A DNA stretch of 29,777 nt. Source: Omnitrophica WOR_2 bacterium RIFCSPHIGHO2_02_FULL_67_20. Lineage in GTDB: Bacteria; Omnitrophota; Gorgyraeia; Aquiviventales; Aquiviventaceae. The notes under the pieces were generated by a model, which saw nothing but the letters and a program-made list of their open reading frames with translations, was not told the DNA's origin and did not search any database. This document shows positions 1 through 5,891 of this stretch, one piece after another (the first letter of the stretch is position 1; each line of letters opens with the position of its first letter). The stretch is from positions 1 to 29,777 of the forward strand of contig MHGT01000037.1 of assembly GCA_001805695.1 (NCBI GenBank), in the 5' to 3' direction. Position numbers and translations under genes: made by a program.

Positions 1-67
1 CAGAGACACAGAGACAGTCGAGAACCCGCCTCTGTGTTTCTGCGGCTCTTCTGTGTTTCTGTGGTTC
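1..67. repeat. Intergenic palindromic repeat (CTCTGTGTTTCTG type)
   Basis: The first 67 bases contain opposing low-complexity arms: CAGAGACACAGAGACAG at the left, then two copies of the motif CTGTGTTTCTG. The arms can pair as an imperfect hairpin. The composition differs from the GC-rich genes around it. It resembles the other junction repeats of this window in style, but not in sequence. The element may extend left of the window. Confidence 0.5.
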
Positions 68-110
68 GTTGACACCGTCGAGGACGTTTGTTAGACTGCC
101 TCTTGTCGCC

Positions 111-668
111 ATGCCCCCCGCGTCCCGCCGAGGCTTAACCGTCATCTATACCGGCAACGGCAAAGGCAAGACGACCGCCGCGCTGGGCATGGCGTTCCGC
201 GCCCTGGGGCATGGCTGGAAGGTGCTCGTGATCCAGTTTTTCAAAGGGGACTGGCCGGTCGTCTTCGGGGAGCTGGAGATGGCCAAACGGCTCTCGCCCC
301 AGTTCGAGCTGTTGCAGCTGGGCAAGGGATTCGTCAAGCACATGGGCGATGGCAAGCCGTTCGAGGAGCACCTCTCCGCCGCCCGGGAGGCGTTGCGGAC
401 CGCCCGCGAGCGCATCACCTCGGGCACCTACGACCTGATCGTGCTGGATGAGATCATCTACGCCATCGACTACGCCGGCGTCCAGCTCGTCAGCGTCGAG
501 GACGTGCTCGAGCTGATCGCGGCGAAGCCGCCCGCACTGCATCTGGTGCTGACCGGGCGCAACGCGCCCCAGGCGCTCATTGACCGCGCCGACCTCGTGA
601 CGGAAATGCGGGAGATCAAGCACCCCTGGCAGCAGAAGATTCCGGCGCAACTCGGAGTAGACTATTAA
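111..668 (+). CDS. cobO: Corrinoid (cob(I)yrinic acid a,c-diamide) adenosyltransferase, CobO/BtuR type
   Basis: Transfers the 5'-deoxyadenosyl group of ATP to the cobalt of reduced corrinoids, a step in making or salvaging coenzyme B12 in the cytoplasm. The 185-residue product has the family's N-terminal P-loop GNGKGKT at residues 15-21, the following AALGMAFRALGHG stretch, a VIQFFKG strand and a VLDEI Walker-B-like segment. Length fits CobO/BtuR. I chose ATG 111; an in-frame TTG at 69 would add 14 residues that look unlike the family and overlap the upstream repeat. It stands alone, followed by a palindromic repeat and ilvD. It links functionally to the B12-riboswitch operon at 16.3-19.97 kb, although the two are about 16 kb apart. 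No riboswitch is seen in front of this gene. Confidence 0.92.
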   Translation: MPPASRRGLTVIYTGNGKGKTTAALGMAFRALGHGWKVLVIQFFKGDWPVVFGELEMAKRLSPQFELLQLGKGFVKHMGDGKPFEEHLSAAREALRTARERITSGTYDLIVLDEIIYAIDYAGVQLVSVEDVLELIAAKPPALHLVLTGRNAPQALIDRADLVTEMREIKHPWQQKIPAQLGVDY

Positions 669-750
669 CGGATTTCGGATTTGGGATTTCGGATTTCGGA
701 GGGTCGCGCACCGTTCCGAAATCCGCAATCCGAAATCCGAAATACCAAGA
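667..750. repeat. Palindromic intergenic repeat (GGATTTCGGATTT type)
   Basis: Reiterated GGATTTCGGATTT-like units on the left are mirrored by complementary CCGAAATCCGAAAT units on the right, around a short GC-rich centre. The whole region can fold into a long hairpin. It fills the gap between cobO and ilvD and could act as a transcript end for cobO, although there is no T-run. Its AT-leaning sequence contrasts with the flanking genes. Confidence 0.75.
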
Positions 751-761
751 CGAAGAGAAGC

Positions 762-2528
762 ATGGCCGCTAAGCACTCACACATGAGGCAACACAGTCGG
801 ATTCTGCTGGACGGCATGGACCGCGCCCCCGCCCGCGCCATGTTGAAGGCGGTCGGCCTGCGCGACGAGGACCTGCGCAAGCCGCTCGTCGGCATCGCCA
901 ACACCTGGATCGAGGTCATGCCGTGCAACTACCACCTGCGCCGGCTCTCCGAGCGGGTCAAGGCCGGGGTGCGCTCGGCGGGCGGCACTCCCATCGAGTT
1001 CAACACGATCGCCATCTCCGACGGCATCTCGATGGGCACGGAAGGGATGAAGGCCTCGCTCATCAGCCGCGAGGTGGTGGCGGACTCGATCGAGCTTGTG
1101 GCGCGCGGCCACCTCTTCGACGCGGTGGTGGCGCTGTCGGGCTGCGACAAGACGATCCCCGGCACGGTGATGGCGCTGCTCCGACTCGACTTGCCCTCGC
1201 TGATGCTCTACGGCGGCTCGATCGCCCCCGGTACGTTCGAGGGCCGTGACGTGACGATCCAGGACGTGTTCGAGGGCGTCGGCGCCTGCGCCGCGGGACG
1301 GATGAGCGAGCGCAAGCTCCACGAGCTCGAAGACCGGGCCTGCCCCGGGCCGGGGGCGTGCGGCGGCCAGTTCACCGCGAACACCATGGCGATGGCGATC
1401 GAGATGCTCGGTCTCTCGCCGATGGGCAGTGCCAGCGTGCCGGCGATGGATCCGGCCAAGGACGAGACGGCCTTCGAGGCGGGGCGGCTCGTGATGGCGC
1501 TCCTGCGCCGCCGCCTCCGGCCCAGCCGCATCGTGACGCGCCACGCGATCGAGAACGCCATCGCCGCCGTGGCCGCGACGGGCGGATCCACGAACAGCGT
1601 CTTGCATCTGCTCGCTATTGCGCGGGAAGCGGGTGTCGCGCTGTCCATCGACGACTTCGACCGCATCAGCCGCAAGACGCCGCTGCTGGCGGACCTGAAG
1701 CCCTGGGGACGGTTTGTCGCGACCGACCTCTATAAAGCGGGCGGGGTGGCACTCATCGCCAAGCGGTTGCTCGCCCTGCGCCGCCTGCACACCGGGTGTC
1801 TGACGGTGACGGGCCGCACGATCGGCCAGGAGGCGCGGCGCGCCGTCGAAACACCGGGCCAGCCGGTGGTCCGGCCGGCGTCGCGGCCGCTGCAGCCGAC
1901 CGGCGGGCTCGTCATCCTGCGCGGCAGCCTCTCACCCGAGGGCTGCGTGGTGAAGATCACCGGCCACGAGCCGATGCGGTATCGCGGTCCGGCCCGCATC
2001 TTCGACTGCGAAGAGGACGCGTTCGCCGCGGTCCAGCGGCGGCGCATCAAGCCCGGCGACGTCGTGGTGATCCGCTACGAGGGGCCGAGGGGCGGGCCGG
2101 GCATGCGCGAGATGCTCGGCGTCACCGCCGCCATCGTGGGGCAGGGGCTGGGAGGGTCCGTCGCGCTGCTCACCGACGGTCGGTTCTCCGGCGCCACCCG
2201 CGGACTGATGGCCGGGCATGTGGCACCCGAGGCGGCGCGCGGCGGGCCGATCGGCCTCTTACGCGACGGTGATACAATCGTGTTCGATGTGGCGCGCCGC
2301 CGGCTGGATGTGCGCCTGAGTCCGGGGGAGCTGGAGCGGCGCCGCCTGGTATGGCGAGCGCCGGTACCGCGCTACCGCACCGGTGTCATGGCCAAGTATG
2401 CGCACCTGGTGTCGTCCGCCTCCGAGGGCGCAGTGACCGATCCGCCGCTTGCGGATGAGGCGGCCAGGATGCGGCGCCTGCGCATCCCGCGCCGGATGCC
2501 GCGGGTCCGCGTTGCGGCCCGCCGCTGA
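762..2528 (+). CDS. ilvD: Dihydroxy-acid dehydratase
   Basis: Dehydrates 2,3-dihydroxy-isovalerate and 2,3-dihydroxy-3-methylvalerate to the 2-keto acids of valine and isoleucine synthesis, using an Fe-S cluster. The 588-residue product shows the cluster cysteines in family context: C55 (EVMPCNYHLR), C128 (SGCDKTIPG) and C200 (PGPGACGGQFTANTMA). The C-terminal half holds GRFSGATRG and GHVAPEA. I chose ATG 762, preceded by a GAAGAGAAG purine stretch; an in-frame ATG at 783 is an alternative, and farther upstream the frame runs into the palindromic repeat. The C-terminus ends in an unusual Arg-rich tail of about 25 residues. No other ilv gene is adjacent, so it is likely a single transcription unit. 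Confidence 0.95.
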   Translation: MAAKHSHMRQHSRILLDGMDRAPARAMLKAVGLRDEDLRKPLVGIANTWIEVMPCNYHLRRLSERVKAGVRSAGGTPIEFNTIAISDGISMGTEGMKASLISREVVADSIELVARGHLFDAVVALSGCDKTIPGTVMALLRLDLPSLMLYGGSIAPGTFEGRDVTIQDVFEGVGACAAGRMSERKLHELEDRACPGPGACGGQFTANTMAMAIEMLGLSPMGSASVPAMDPAKDETAFEAGRLVMALLRRRLRPSRIVTRHAIENAIAAVAATGGSTNSVLHLLAIAREAGVALSIDDFDRISRKTPLLADLKPWGRFVATDLYKAGGVALIAKRLLALRRLHTGCLTVTGRTIGQEARRAVETPGQPVVRPASRPLQPTGGLVILRGSLSPEGCVVKITGHEPMRYRGPARIFDCEEDAFAAVQRRRIKPGDVVVIRYEGPRGGPGMREMLGVTAAIVGQGLGGSVALLTDGRFSGATRGLMAGHVAPEAARGGPIGLLRDGDTIVFDVARRRLDVRLSPGELERRRLVWRAPVPRYRTGVMAKYAHLVSSASEGAVTDPPLADEAARMRRLRIPRRMPRVRVAARR

Positions 2529-2532
2529 CCGC

Positions 2533-2610
2533 GGATGGCGATGCAGATGACCGCAGATAGATCTGCGGAAATCTGCGCTCTGTACCTCTGTGGCAATCTG
2601 CGTCCTCACG
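2533..2610. repeat. Intergenic repeat (CGCAGAT / ATCTGCG type)
   Basis: Contains several copies of GCAGAT and ATCTGCG in opposite orientation (for example CCGCAGATAGATCTGCGG), giving a hairpin just after the ilvD stop. The CGCAGAT word recurs in the repeats near 15.3, 22.3 and 23.1 kb, so this is probably one member of a dispersed family. It may also serve as the end of the ilvD transcript. Confidence 0.6.
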
Positions 2611-2678
2611 AATCAGATTCAGGTGCTGACACGATTTCGCTTTCCTTGCAGGTCAGCGCGTTTTACACTTGTTCACAC

Positions 2679-2760
2679 GGGGACGTGGTGGAACTGGCAG
2701 ACACGATAGGTTGAGGGCCTATTGCCGCAAGGCGTGGAGGTTCAAATCCTCTCGTCCCCA
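2679..2760 (+). tRNA. tRNA-Leu (anticodon GAG)
   Basis: Acceptor arm GGGGACG pairs with CGTCCCC at 2753-2759, followed by discriminator A. The anticodon loop TTGAGGG gives anticodon GAG between the stems ATAGG and CCTAT. A class II variable arm (TGCCGCAAGGCG) and the T arm GGAGG-TTCAAAT-CCTCT complete a leucine tRNA. CCA is not encoded; a TTTTT run follows at once. The 3' end lies 6 bases from the target duplication of the mobile element. Confidence 0.96.
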
Positions 2761-2766
2761 TTTTTA

Positions 2767-2774
2767 TTGACAAG
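2767..2774. repeat. Left copy of 8-bp target-site duplication
   Basis: TTGACAAG lies directly outside the left terminal inverted repeat and is repeated in the same orientation directly outside the right one (5631-5638). IS1595-family transposition is known to make 8-bp duplications, so this supports an intact insertion. Confidence 0.85.
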
Positions 2775-2797
2775 CGGAATTGTATAGTTGAGTCAGC
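2775..2797. repeat. Left terminal inverted repeat of the IS1595-like element
   Basis: Starts CGGAATTGTATAG directly after TTGACAAG and ends GTCAGC. It matches the reverse complement of 5608-5630 at 18 of 23 positions without gaps. Confidence 0.85.
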
Positions 2798-2808
2798 AGG
2801 GGGCAGAA

Positions 2809-2837
2809 TTGCCTTACGGGGATATTGAGGGTATGAT
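2809..2837 (+). promoter_or_regulatory. Sigma70-type promoter inside the left end of the element
   Basis: TTGCCT (2809-2814), a 17-base spacer and TATGAT (2832-2837). The start codon of the next gene is only 8 bases after the -10 box, so the transcript would be leaderless or nearly so. No ribosome binding site is visible in front of that ATG, which agrees with this. Confidence 0.55.
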
Positions 2838-2845
2838 AGTCGATC

Positions 2846-3250
2846 ATGAGTCGCTTCCTTACCTGGGTGTGGCGTGGAACCACGACGCTACTTCTGTTTT
2901 TCCTGTGCCTAAACTGGAAAGTCGATTTCACCACCGAGCATTTTCTAGAGTGGATGTTCTTTTCCGTGACGGTAATCCTTGCGGCACTGGGGATTATCAT
3001 TGCGGTGGTCGGTGTTGTAGGCTATACTCAGATTGCAAAGCAAGCAAAAGTCGAAGCGAGGAAGGTCGCAGAGATGGTCGCCGAACGGGAAGCGCGGAAG
3101 GTAGCTGAACCAGTTGCCAGACGTACAGCCGAAGAACTAGCTCAGACATTTACTAGTGACGATATACGAAGGCTTGAGGATGAATTGGAAGCTATCCAGC
3201 AACAACTCGACAGAGATGATAAGCCAAGTAATGCCCCAGACAGTTCGTGA
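2846..3250 (+). CDS. Passenger gene 1: two-TM coiled-coil protein of unknown function
   Basis: I do not recognise this 134-residue protein. It has two hydrophobic segments (about residues 12-22 and 37-60), followed by an Ala/Glu/Arg-rich helical tail (KVEARKVAEMVAEREARKV, then EELAQTF and RRLEDELEAIQQQLD) that should form a coiled coil in the cytoplasm. It is the first gene inside the mobile element and overlaps the next gene. There is no Shine-Dalgarno sequence; a promoter -10 box lies 8 bases upstream, suggesting a leaderless mRNA. Codon use is more AT-rich than in the chromosomal genes. It might be a membrane partner of the adjacent metallopeptidase, but that is only a guess from position. 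Confidence 0.7.
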   Translation: MSRFLTWVWRGTTTLLLFFLCLNWKVDFTTEHFLEWMFFSVTVILAALGIIIAVVGVVGYTQIAKQAKVEARKVAEMVAEREARKVAEPVARRTAEELAQTFTSDDIRRLEDELEAIQQQLDRDDKPSNAPDSS

Positions 3251-3710
3251 TCCTCTAAATATCATTCGGGAGTTCCAGCAACGGGAACCCGTTGATGTCA
3301 AGGGCATTGCGAGAGCTTTAGGAATTGAAGTGCGTGAAGAAGTTCTTGGTAACGGAATTTCTGGGAAGATCACTAGAAATGATGGGTGTTACACGATTAC
3401 TGTGGACGCCTCGGAATCCAAACTTCGCCAGCGGTTCACTATTGCCCATGAGATCGCTCACTACGTCCTGCACGCCGATCTCATCGAAAATGGGGTCATT
3501 GATAATGAGATGTACCGTAGTAAGCAGTTATCTGACGAGCGGGAACGGCAAGCCAATCGCTTCGCAGCGTGGATACTCATGCCCGATAATCTAGTACGGT
3601 CGCTAGCCGATCAACACTTGGACGCCAAGCAAATTGCTGAACGGCTCCAAGTATCTGAAGCGGCCATGAAGGTTCGCCTGGAGATACTAGCGCAAGAGAG
3701 CACCGTCTAG
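3216..3710 (+). CDS. Passenger gene 2: ImmA/IrrE-like zinc metallopeptidase
   Basis: The 164-residue product has the zinc-protease motif HEIAH in the context FTIAHEIAHYVLH. A downstream helix DERERQANRFAAWILMP supplies the expected third ligand region, and the C-terminal part (LDAKQIAERLQVSEAAMKVRLEIL) resembles the family's helix-turn-helix-like tail. Relatives of this family (ImmA of ICEBs1, IrrE) cleave or regulate DNA-binding repressors; ImmA removes the repressor of its own mobile element. Start: ATG 3216 is chosen because the conserved part begins just after it. ATG 3180, ATG 3231 and an upstream GTG at 3156 are possible. It overlaps passenger gene 1 by 35 bases, indicating co-transcription. 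No Xre-type repressor partner lies next to it, which is unusual. Confidence 0.85.
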   Translation: MISQVMPQTVRDPLNIIREFQQREPVDVKGIARALGIEVREEVLGNGISGKITRNDGCYTITVDASESKLRQRFTIAHEIAHYVLHADLIENGVIDNEMYRSKQLSDERERQANRFAAWILMPDNLVRSLADQHLDAKQIAERLQVSEAAMKVRLEILAQESTV

Positions 3711-3739
3711 CCTCGCAACATTCTACAACTCAGGTAACG

Positions 3740-3764
3740 CCCATCCCGAAAGGGGTGGGTTTTT
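3740..3764 (+). terminator. Intrinsic terminator after the metallopeptidase gene
   Basis: CCCATCCC-GAAA-GGGGTGGG hairpin (one G-T pair) followed by TTTTTC. It ends the first passenger transcript, just before the promoters of the next gene. Confidence 0.85.
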
Positions 3765-3773
3765 CTTTGCCTA

Positions 3774-3802
3774 TTGACATGGTAATGGCGAGACTGTATA
3801 AT
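3774..3802 (+). promoter_or_regulatory. Perfect-consensus sigma70-type promoter (distal, passenger gene 3)
   Basis: TTGACA (3774-3779), a 17-base spacer and TATAAT (3797-3802): both boxes and the spacing match the consensus exactly. It begins about 10 bases after the preceding terminator. Confidence 0.85.
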
Positions 3803-3811
3803 CCATCATGG

Positions 3812-3834
3812 TTCCATAAGTAACCGTCATGGAA
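3812..3834. promoter_or_regulatory. Candidate operator: inverted repeat TTCCAT-N11-ATGGAA
   Basis: TTCCAT (3812-3817) and ATGGAA (3829-3834) form an inverted repeat between the two tandem promoters. An overlapping ATGG-TT-CCAT palindrome lies at 3808-3817. The placement suits a repressor site that would tame two strong promoters. No protein is known to bind it. Confidence 0.4.
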
Positions 3835-3840
3835 TAGTAT

Positions 3841-3869
3841 TTGACAAAATATCCAAGATGGTCTAGAAT
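3841..3869 (+). promoter_or_regulatory. Second sigma70-type promoter (proximal, passenger gene 3)
   Basis: TTGACA (3841-3846), a 17-base spacer and TAGAAT (3864-3869), with a strong ribosome binding site GGAGGTGA and ATG 3894 shortly after. It lies 67 bases downstream of the distal promoter. Confidence 0.75.
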
Positions 3870-3893
3870 GGATTCAAAAGGTGGAGGTGAGCC

Positions 3894-4343
3894 ATGCCTA
3901 AGGTGATCTACGGGGACGTTATCATCGAGTGCGCAACGGCAGAAGAAGCCGCGCAGGTTGCTCGTTCCTTAGGGGACGGAAGGGGAGTGCCAATAGAGCG
4001 TCCCCTATCTCCTGAAATTGGTGGTCAGATCAGTTCCCGGTGGACTGAAACTCGTCTGAACGAGTTCTACAGGTTGATTAAGGGTCAACAACGAAAGATA
4101 CTTGATGCCCTTCTAGACAGTCCTGATGGCAGAACTGATAAGCAGTTACTGCAAATGCTTGGTTGGGACAATGGAAGAATGCTGGCTGGGGTATTATCAG
4201 GTCTAGCGAAAAACTCTAAGAAAGCTGGCGTTGGAGGACACGAGTTATACACAAAGCACCACGTCACAGTTGGTGACGAGGGTATGAACGAGTATAAGAT
4301 TACTGATTCGTTTCGAGTAGCAGTTGGGAAGTATCGGAAATAG
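3894..4343 (+). CDS. Passenger gene 3: unknown protein, possible winged-helix segment
   Basis: I do not recognise this 149-residue protein. Residues 60-105 (QQRKILDALLDSP, TDKQLLQMLGWDNGRMLAGVLSGLAKNSKK) look like a helical winged-helix-style DNA-binding unit. The N-terminus (MPKVIYGDVIIECATAEEAAQVARSL) suggests a small beta-alpha unit. There is no signal peptide or membrane segment, so it should be cytoplasmic. The start at ATG 3894 has an excellent Shine-Dalgarno sequence. Two tandem near-perfect promoters and a candidate operator drive it, implying high but controllable expression. It lies between the metallopeptidase and the transposase inside the mobile element. It could be the repressor that the metallopeptidase acts on; this is inference from position and the possible DNA-binding segment only. 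Confidence 0.75.
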   Translation: MPKVIYGDVIIECATAEEAAQVARSLGDGRGVPIERPLSPEIGGQISSRWTETRLNEFYRLIKGQQRKILDALLDSPDGRTDKQLLQMLGWDNGRMLAGVLSGLAKNSKKAGVGGHELYTKHHVTVGDEGMNEYKITDSFRVAVGKYRK

Positions 4344-4353
4344 AAAATAAAGA

Positions 4354-4377
4354 CCCCGCCAGCGCGAACTGGCGGGG
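4354..4377. terminator. Strong GC hairpin after passenger gene 3
   Basis: Perfect 9-bp stem CCCCGCCAG-CGCGAA-CTGGCGGGG placed 10 bases after the stop codon. There is no T-run on the + strand. Read on the - strand it is followed by TCTTTATTTT, so it may stop antisense transcription entering from the transposase side as well as protecting the 3' end of the + transcript. Confidence 0.55.
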
Positions 4378-4422
4378 CGTGAAACTCATCGCACCCCTGA
4401 AAGAGTACGATGTTGACGCTTT

Positions 4423-4488
4423 GGGCGTCCACCTACAGCCCTATCTTACCACGTGCGCCACCATACGGCAAGGCGGGCGTCCACCTAC
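4423..4488. repeat. Direct repeat GGGCGTCCACCTAC (two copies)
   Basis: The 14-base word occurs at 4423-4436 and again at 4475-4488, in the 233-base noncoding gap in front of the transposase gene. The second copy is followed by further GC-rich inverted words (CCTACCTCCCAGGTAG and GCGCCCGCC). The gap therefore holds a structured stretch that could be a regulatory RNA limiting transposase expression. I recognise no known RNA family. Confidence 0.5.
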
Positions 4489-4576
4489 CTCCCAGGTAGC
4501 GACTAGGACGCTAGCCCGCACCTGGGGGGCGCCCGCCACGACGCACTGAAACCACGCACCTCTACCGAGAGACCCT

Positions 4577-5491
4577 ATGACGCTTAACTACGTTGTTGGA
4601 CGATTGGACGAAAAACAAGCCCGTCAACACCTCGAAACCCTCAGGTGGCCTAATGGCGCTCGATGCCCGTTCTGCCGCTTGCGCCAGGTCACGAAGCTCA
4701 ATGGTAAGCGGCAGGGTTTCTACCAGTGCAACCACTGTCGCAAGCAGTTTACGGTTCGGACGGGCACGATCTTCGAGCGTTCCCACGTTCCCCTCTCCAA
4801 ATGGCTCCAAGCCGTCCACCTACTCTGTGCGTCCAAGAAGGGCATGAGTGCCTTGCAGGTGTCCCGAATGCTCGGCGTCACTTATAAGACCGCCTGGTTT
4901 CTGTGCCACCGAATCCGTCACGCCATGAATCAGGGCGGTCTTGCACGAATGACCGGGACGATTGAGGTAGATGAAACCTATGTCGGCGGGATTGCGCGGA
5001 ATGCGAAGCGAGGACGCGGGGCACCGAAGAAAACGCCCGTCGTCGCCCTCGTTCAGCGCAACGGGCAGGTGAGAACGCGGGTGGTTGAATCGGTCTCAGC
5101 CAAGAATCTCCGATCAGCCATGCTTGAGAACGTGCGTCGTGACGCGACCATTATGACTGATGAGTTCAGTAGCTATCGGGGGATTGGCACGGTGTTCAAA
5201 GGCGGTCACTACCGCGTCAATCACAGCAAAGGCCAATACGCGCAAGGGTTCATCCACACCAATACGGTCGAGAGCTTCTTCGCGCTACTCAAGCGCGGGA
5301 TGGTAGGCACCTTCCACCACGTTTCGAGGGCGCATTTACAACGCTATTGTGATGAGTTTGCCTTTCGGTGGGACACGCGGAAGGTCACAGACACCGAACG
5401 CGTTCAAGCGGCTTTACGTCTTGCGGAAGGGAAGCGGTTGCTGTATCGTAGTCTTACCGATGGGAAGGCAGACAAAACGCAAGCGAACTAA
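4577..5491 (+). CDS. IS1595-family transposase (ISXO2-like DDE domain)
   Basis: The 304-residue protein has the family's two parts: an N-terminal zinc ribbon (C30xxC33 and C51xxC54) with a following helix-turn-helix region (MSALQVSRMLGVTYKTAWFL), and an ISXO2-like catalytic domain. Probable catalytic residues are D132 (EVDETYVGG), D195 (IMTDEFSSY) and E232 (TVESFFALLKRG), with N229 just before the last. The protein is full length and all motifs are present, so it may be active. It cuts and joins the element ends in the host chromosome. It is the last gene of the element, about 116 bases from the right inverted repeat. G+C content is intermediate between the passengers and the host. Confidence 0.95.
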   Translation: MTLNYVVGRLDEKQARQHLETLRWPNGARCPFCRLRQVTKLNGKRQGFYQCNHCRKQFTVRTGTIFERSHVPLSKWLQAVHLLCASKKGMSALQVSRMLGVTYKTAWFLCHRIRHAMNQGGLARMTGTIEVDETYVGGIARNAKRGRGAPKKTPVVALVQRNGQVRTRVVESVSAKNLRSAMLENVRRDATIMTDEFSSYRGIGTVFKGGHYRVNHSKGQYAQGFIHTNTVESFFALLKRGMVGTFHHVSRAHLQRYCDEFAFRWDTRKVTDTERVQAALRLAEGKRLLYRSLTDGKADKTQAN

Positions 5492-5607
5492 GCGATCTGA
5501 ACGGTTCTCCCTGTACCCTTTTTCCCCCGATGCGGTACTCAAGAAGCTTCTCTCGACCCCATCTTCCAAACGCAAAAAGGCTTCAAAACACTAAATCCAT
5601 CAGGGTC

Positions 5608-5630
5608 GCTGAGTTAAGTATACAACTCCC
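5608..5630. repeat. Right terminal inverted repeat of the IS1595-like element
   Basis: Runs from GCTGAGTTAAG to CAACTCCC and is the inverted partner of 2775-2797. The direct repeat TTGACAAG follows immediately. Confidence 0.85.
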
Positions 5631-5659
5631 TTGACAAGGACAGACACAGTTGGTAGGGT
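5631..5659 (+). promoter_or_regulatory. Promoter of the coiled-coil/PilZ operon, -35 box inside the target duplication
   Basis: TTGACA (5631-5636), a 17-base spacer and TAGGGT (5654-5659). The right copy of the 8-bp target duplication (5631-5638) contains the -35 hexamer, so insertion of the element left this host promoter intact but replaced everything upstream of -35. The -10 box is a weak match. Confidence 0.5.
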
Positions 5660-5891
5660 ATCAGCAGTTGTTCCACCTCAACGGCTTGTGTTTCAGACAA
5701 CGTCGCGGACGTATCGTGTCATCCCAACACATTGGTCTTTCGGTGTGCTCCTCACGCATCCGGCCGGATCATCGTGACGGAGTCTCAACGGAATGACGTG
5801 GACTCGCCCGGCGCCGGCGGAAAGGCGCAGCGGCCCCAAGGACATCGTGTCGTTGGGGTTTTTTTGTTCGTCACGGAGCATGTGAGGGCGC
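5660..5891 (+). promoter_or_regulatory. Structured leader, possible attenuator or riboswitch, before the PilZ operon
   Basis: About 230 noncoding bases separate the predicted promoter from the first ATG. They contain several local hairpins: CGTC-GCG-GACG near 5701, GAGTC...GACTC at about 5780-5804, and GC-rich arms at about 5807-5834. An intrinsic terminator follows. I checked by eye for the c-di-GMP (GEMM) consensus, which would suit the downstream PilZ genes, and did not find its core. The simplest readings are an unknown attenuator or a short noncoding transcript. No recognisable protein is encoded. Confidence 0.4.
5834..5865 (+). terminator. Intrinsic terminator in the leader
   Basis: CCCCAA-G-GACA-TCG-TGTC-G-TTGGGG hairpin followed by seven T. 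It stands 26 bases before the first gene of the PilZ operon, so transcripts from the upstream promoter must read through it to express the operon. Confidence 0.88.

Larger units (their letters stand above)
2775..5630. mobile_element. IS1595-family element with passenger genes (2856 bp)
   Basis: The element is bounded by imperfect 23-bp inverted repeats (2775-2797 and 5608-5630, 18 of 23 matching; shared words TTGTATA and TCAGC) and by a perfect 8-bp direct repeat, TTGACAAG. It encodes an ISXO2-like DDE transposase (4577-5491) and three non-transposase genes on the same strand. Base composition from 2.77 to 4.35 kb is clearly lower in G+C than the host genes, a sign of transfer. It sits between tRNA-Leu and the promoter of the coiled-coil/PilZ operon. 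Passenger-bearing IS1595 elements are known as a class. Whether this one is active cannot be seen, but both ends, the duplication and the transposase reading frame are intact. Confidence 0.88.

Noticed and set aside
5349..5594. 81-codon open frame overlapping the transposase end
   Set aside because: It is out of frame with the transposase for most of its length, and the extra part shows no motif or ribosome site.
2679..5638. Integrative element using tRNA-Leu as attachment site
   Set aside because: There is no integrase and no repeat of the tRNA 3' end; the inverted ends and 8-bp duplication identify an IS instead.
5660..5833. c-di-GMP (GEMM) riboswitch in front of the PilZ operon
   Set aside because: The expected conserved core was not found by eye, so only an unknown structured leader is claimed.
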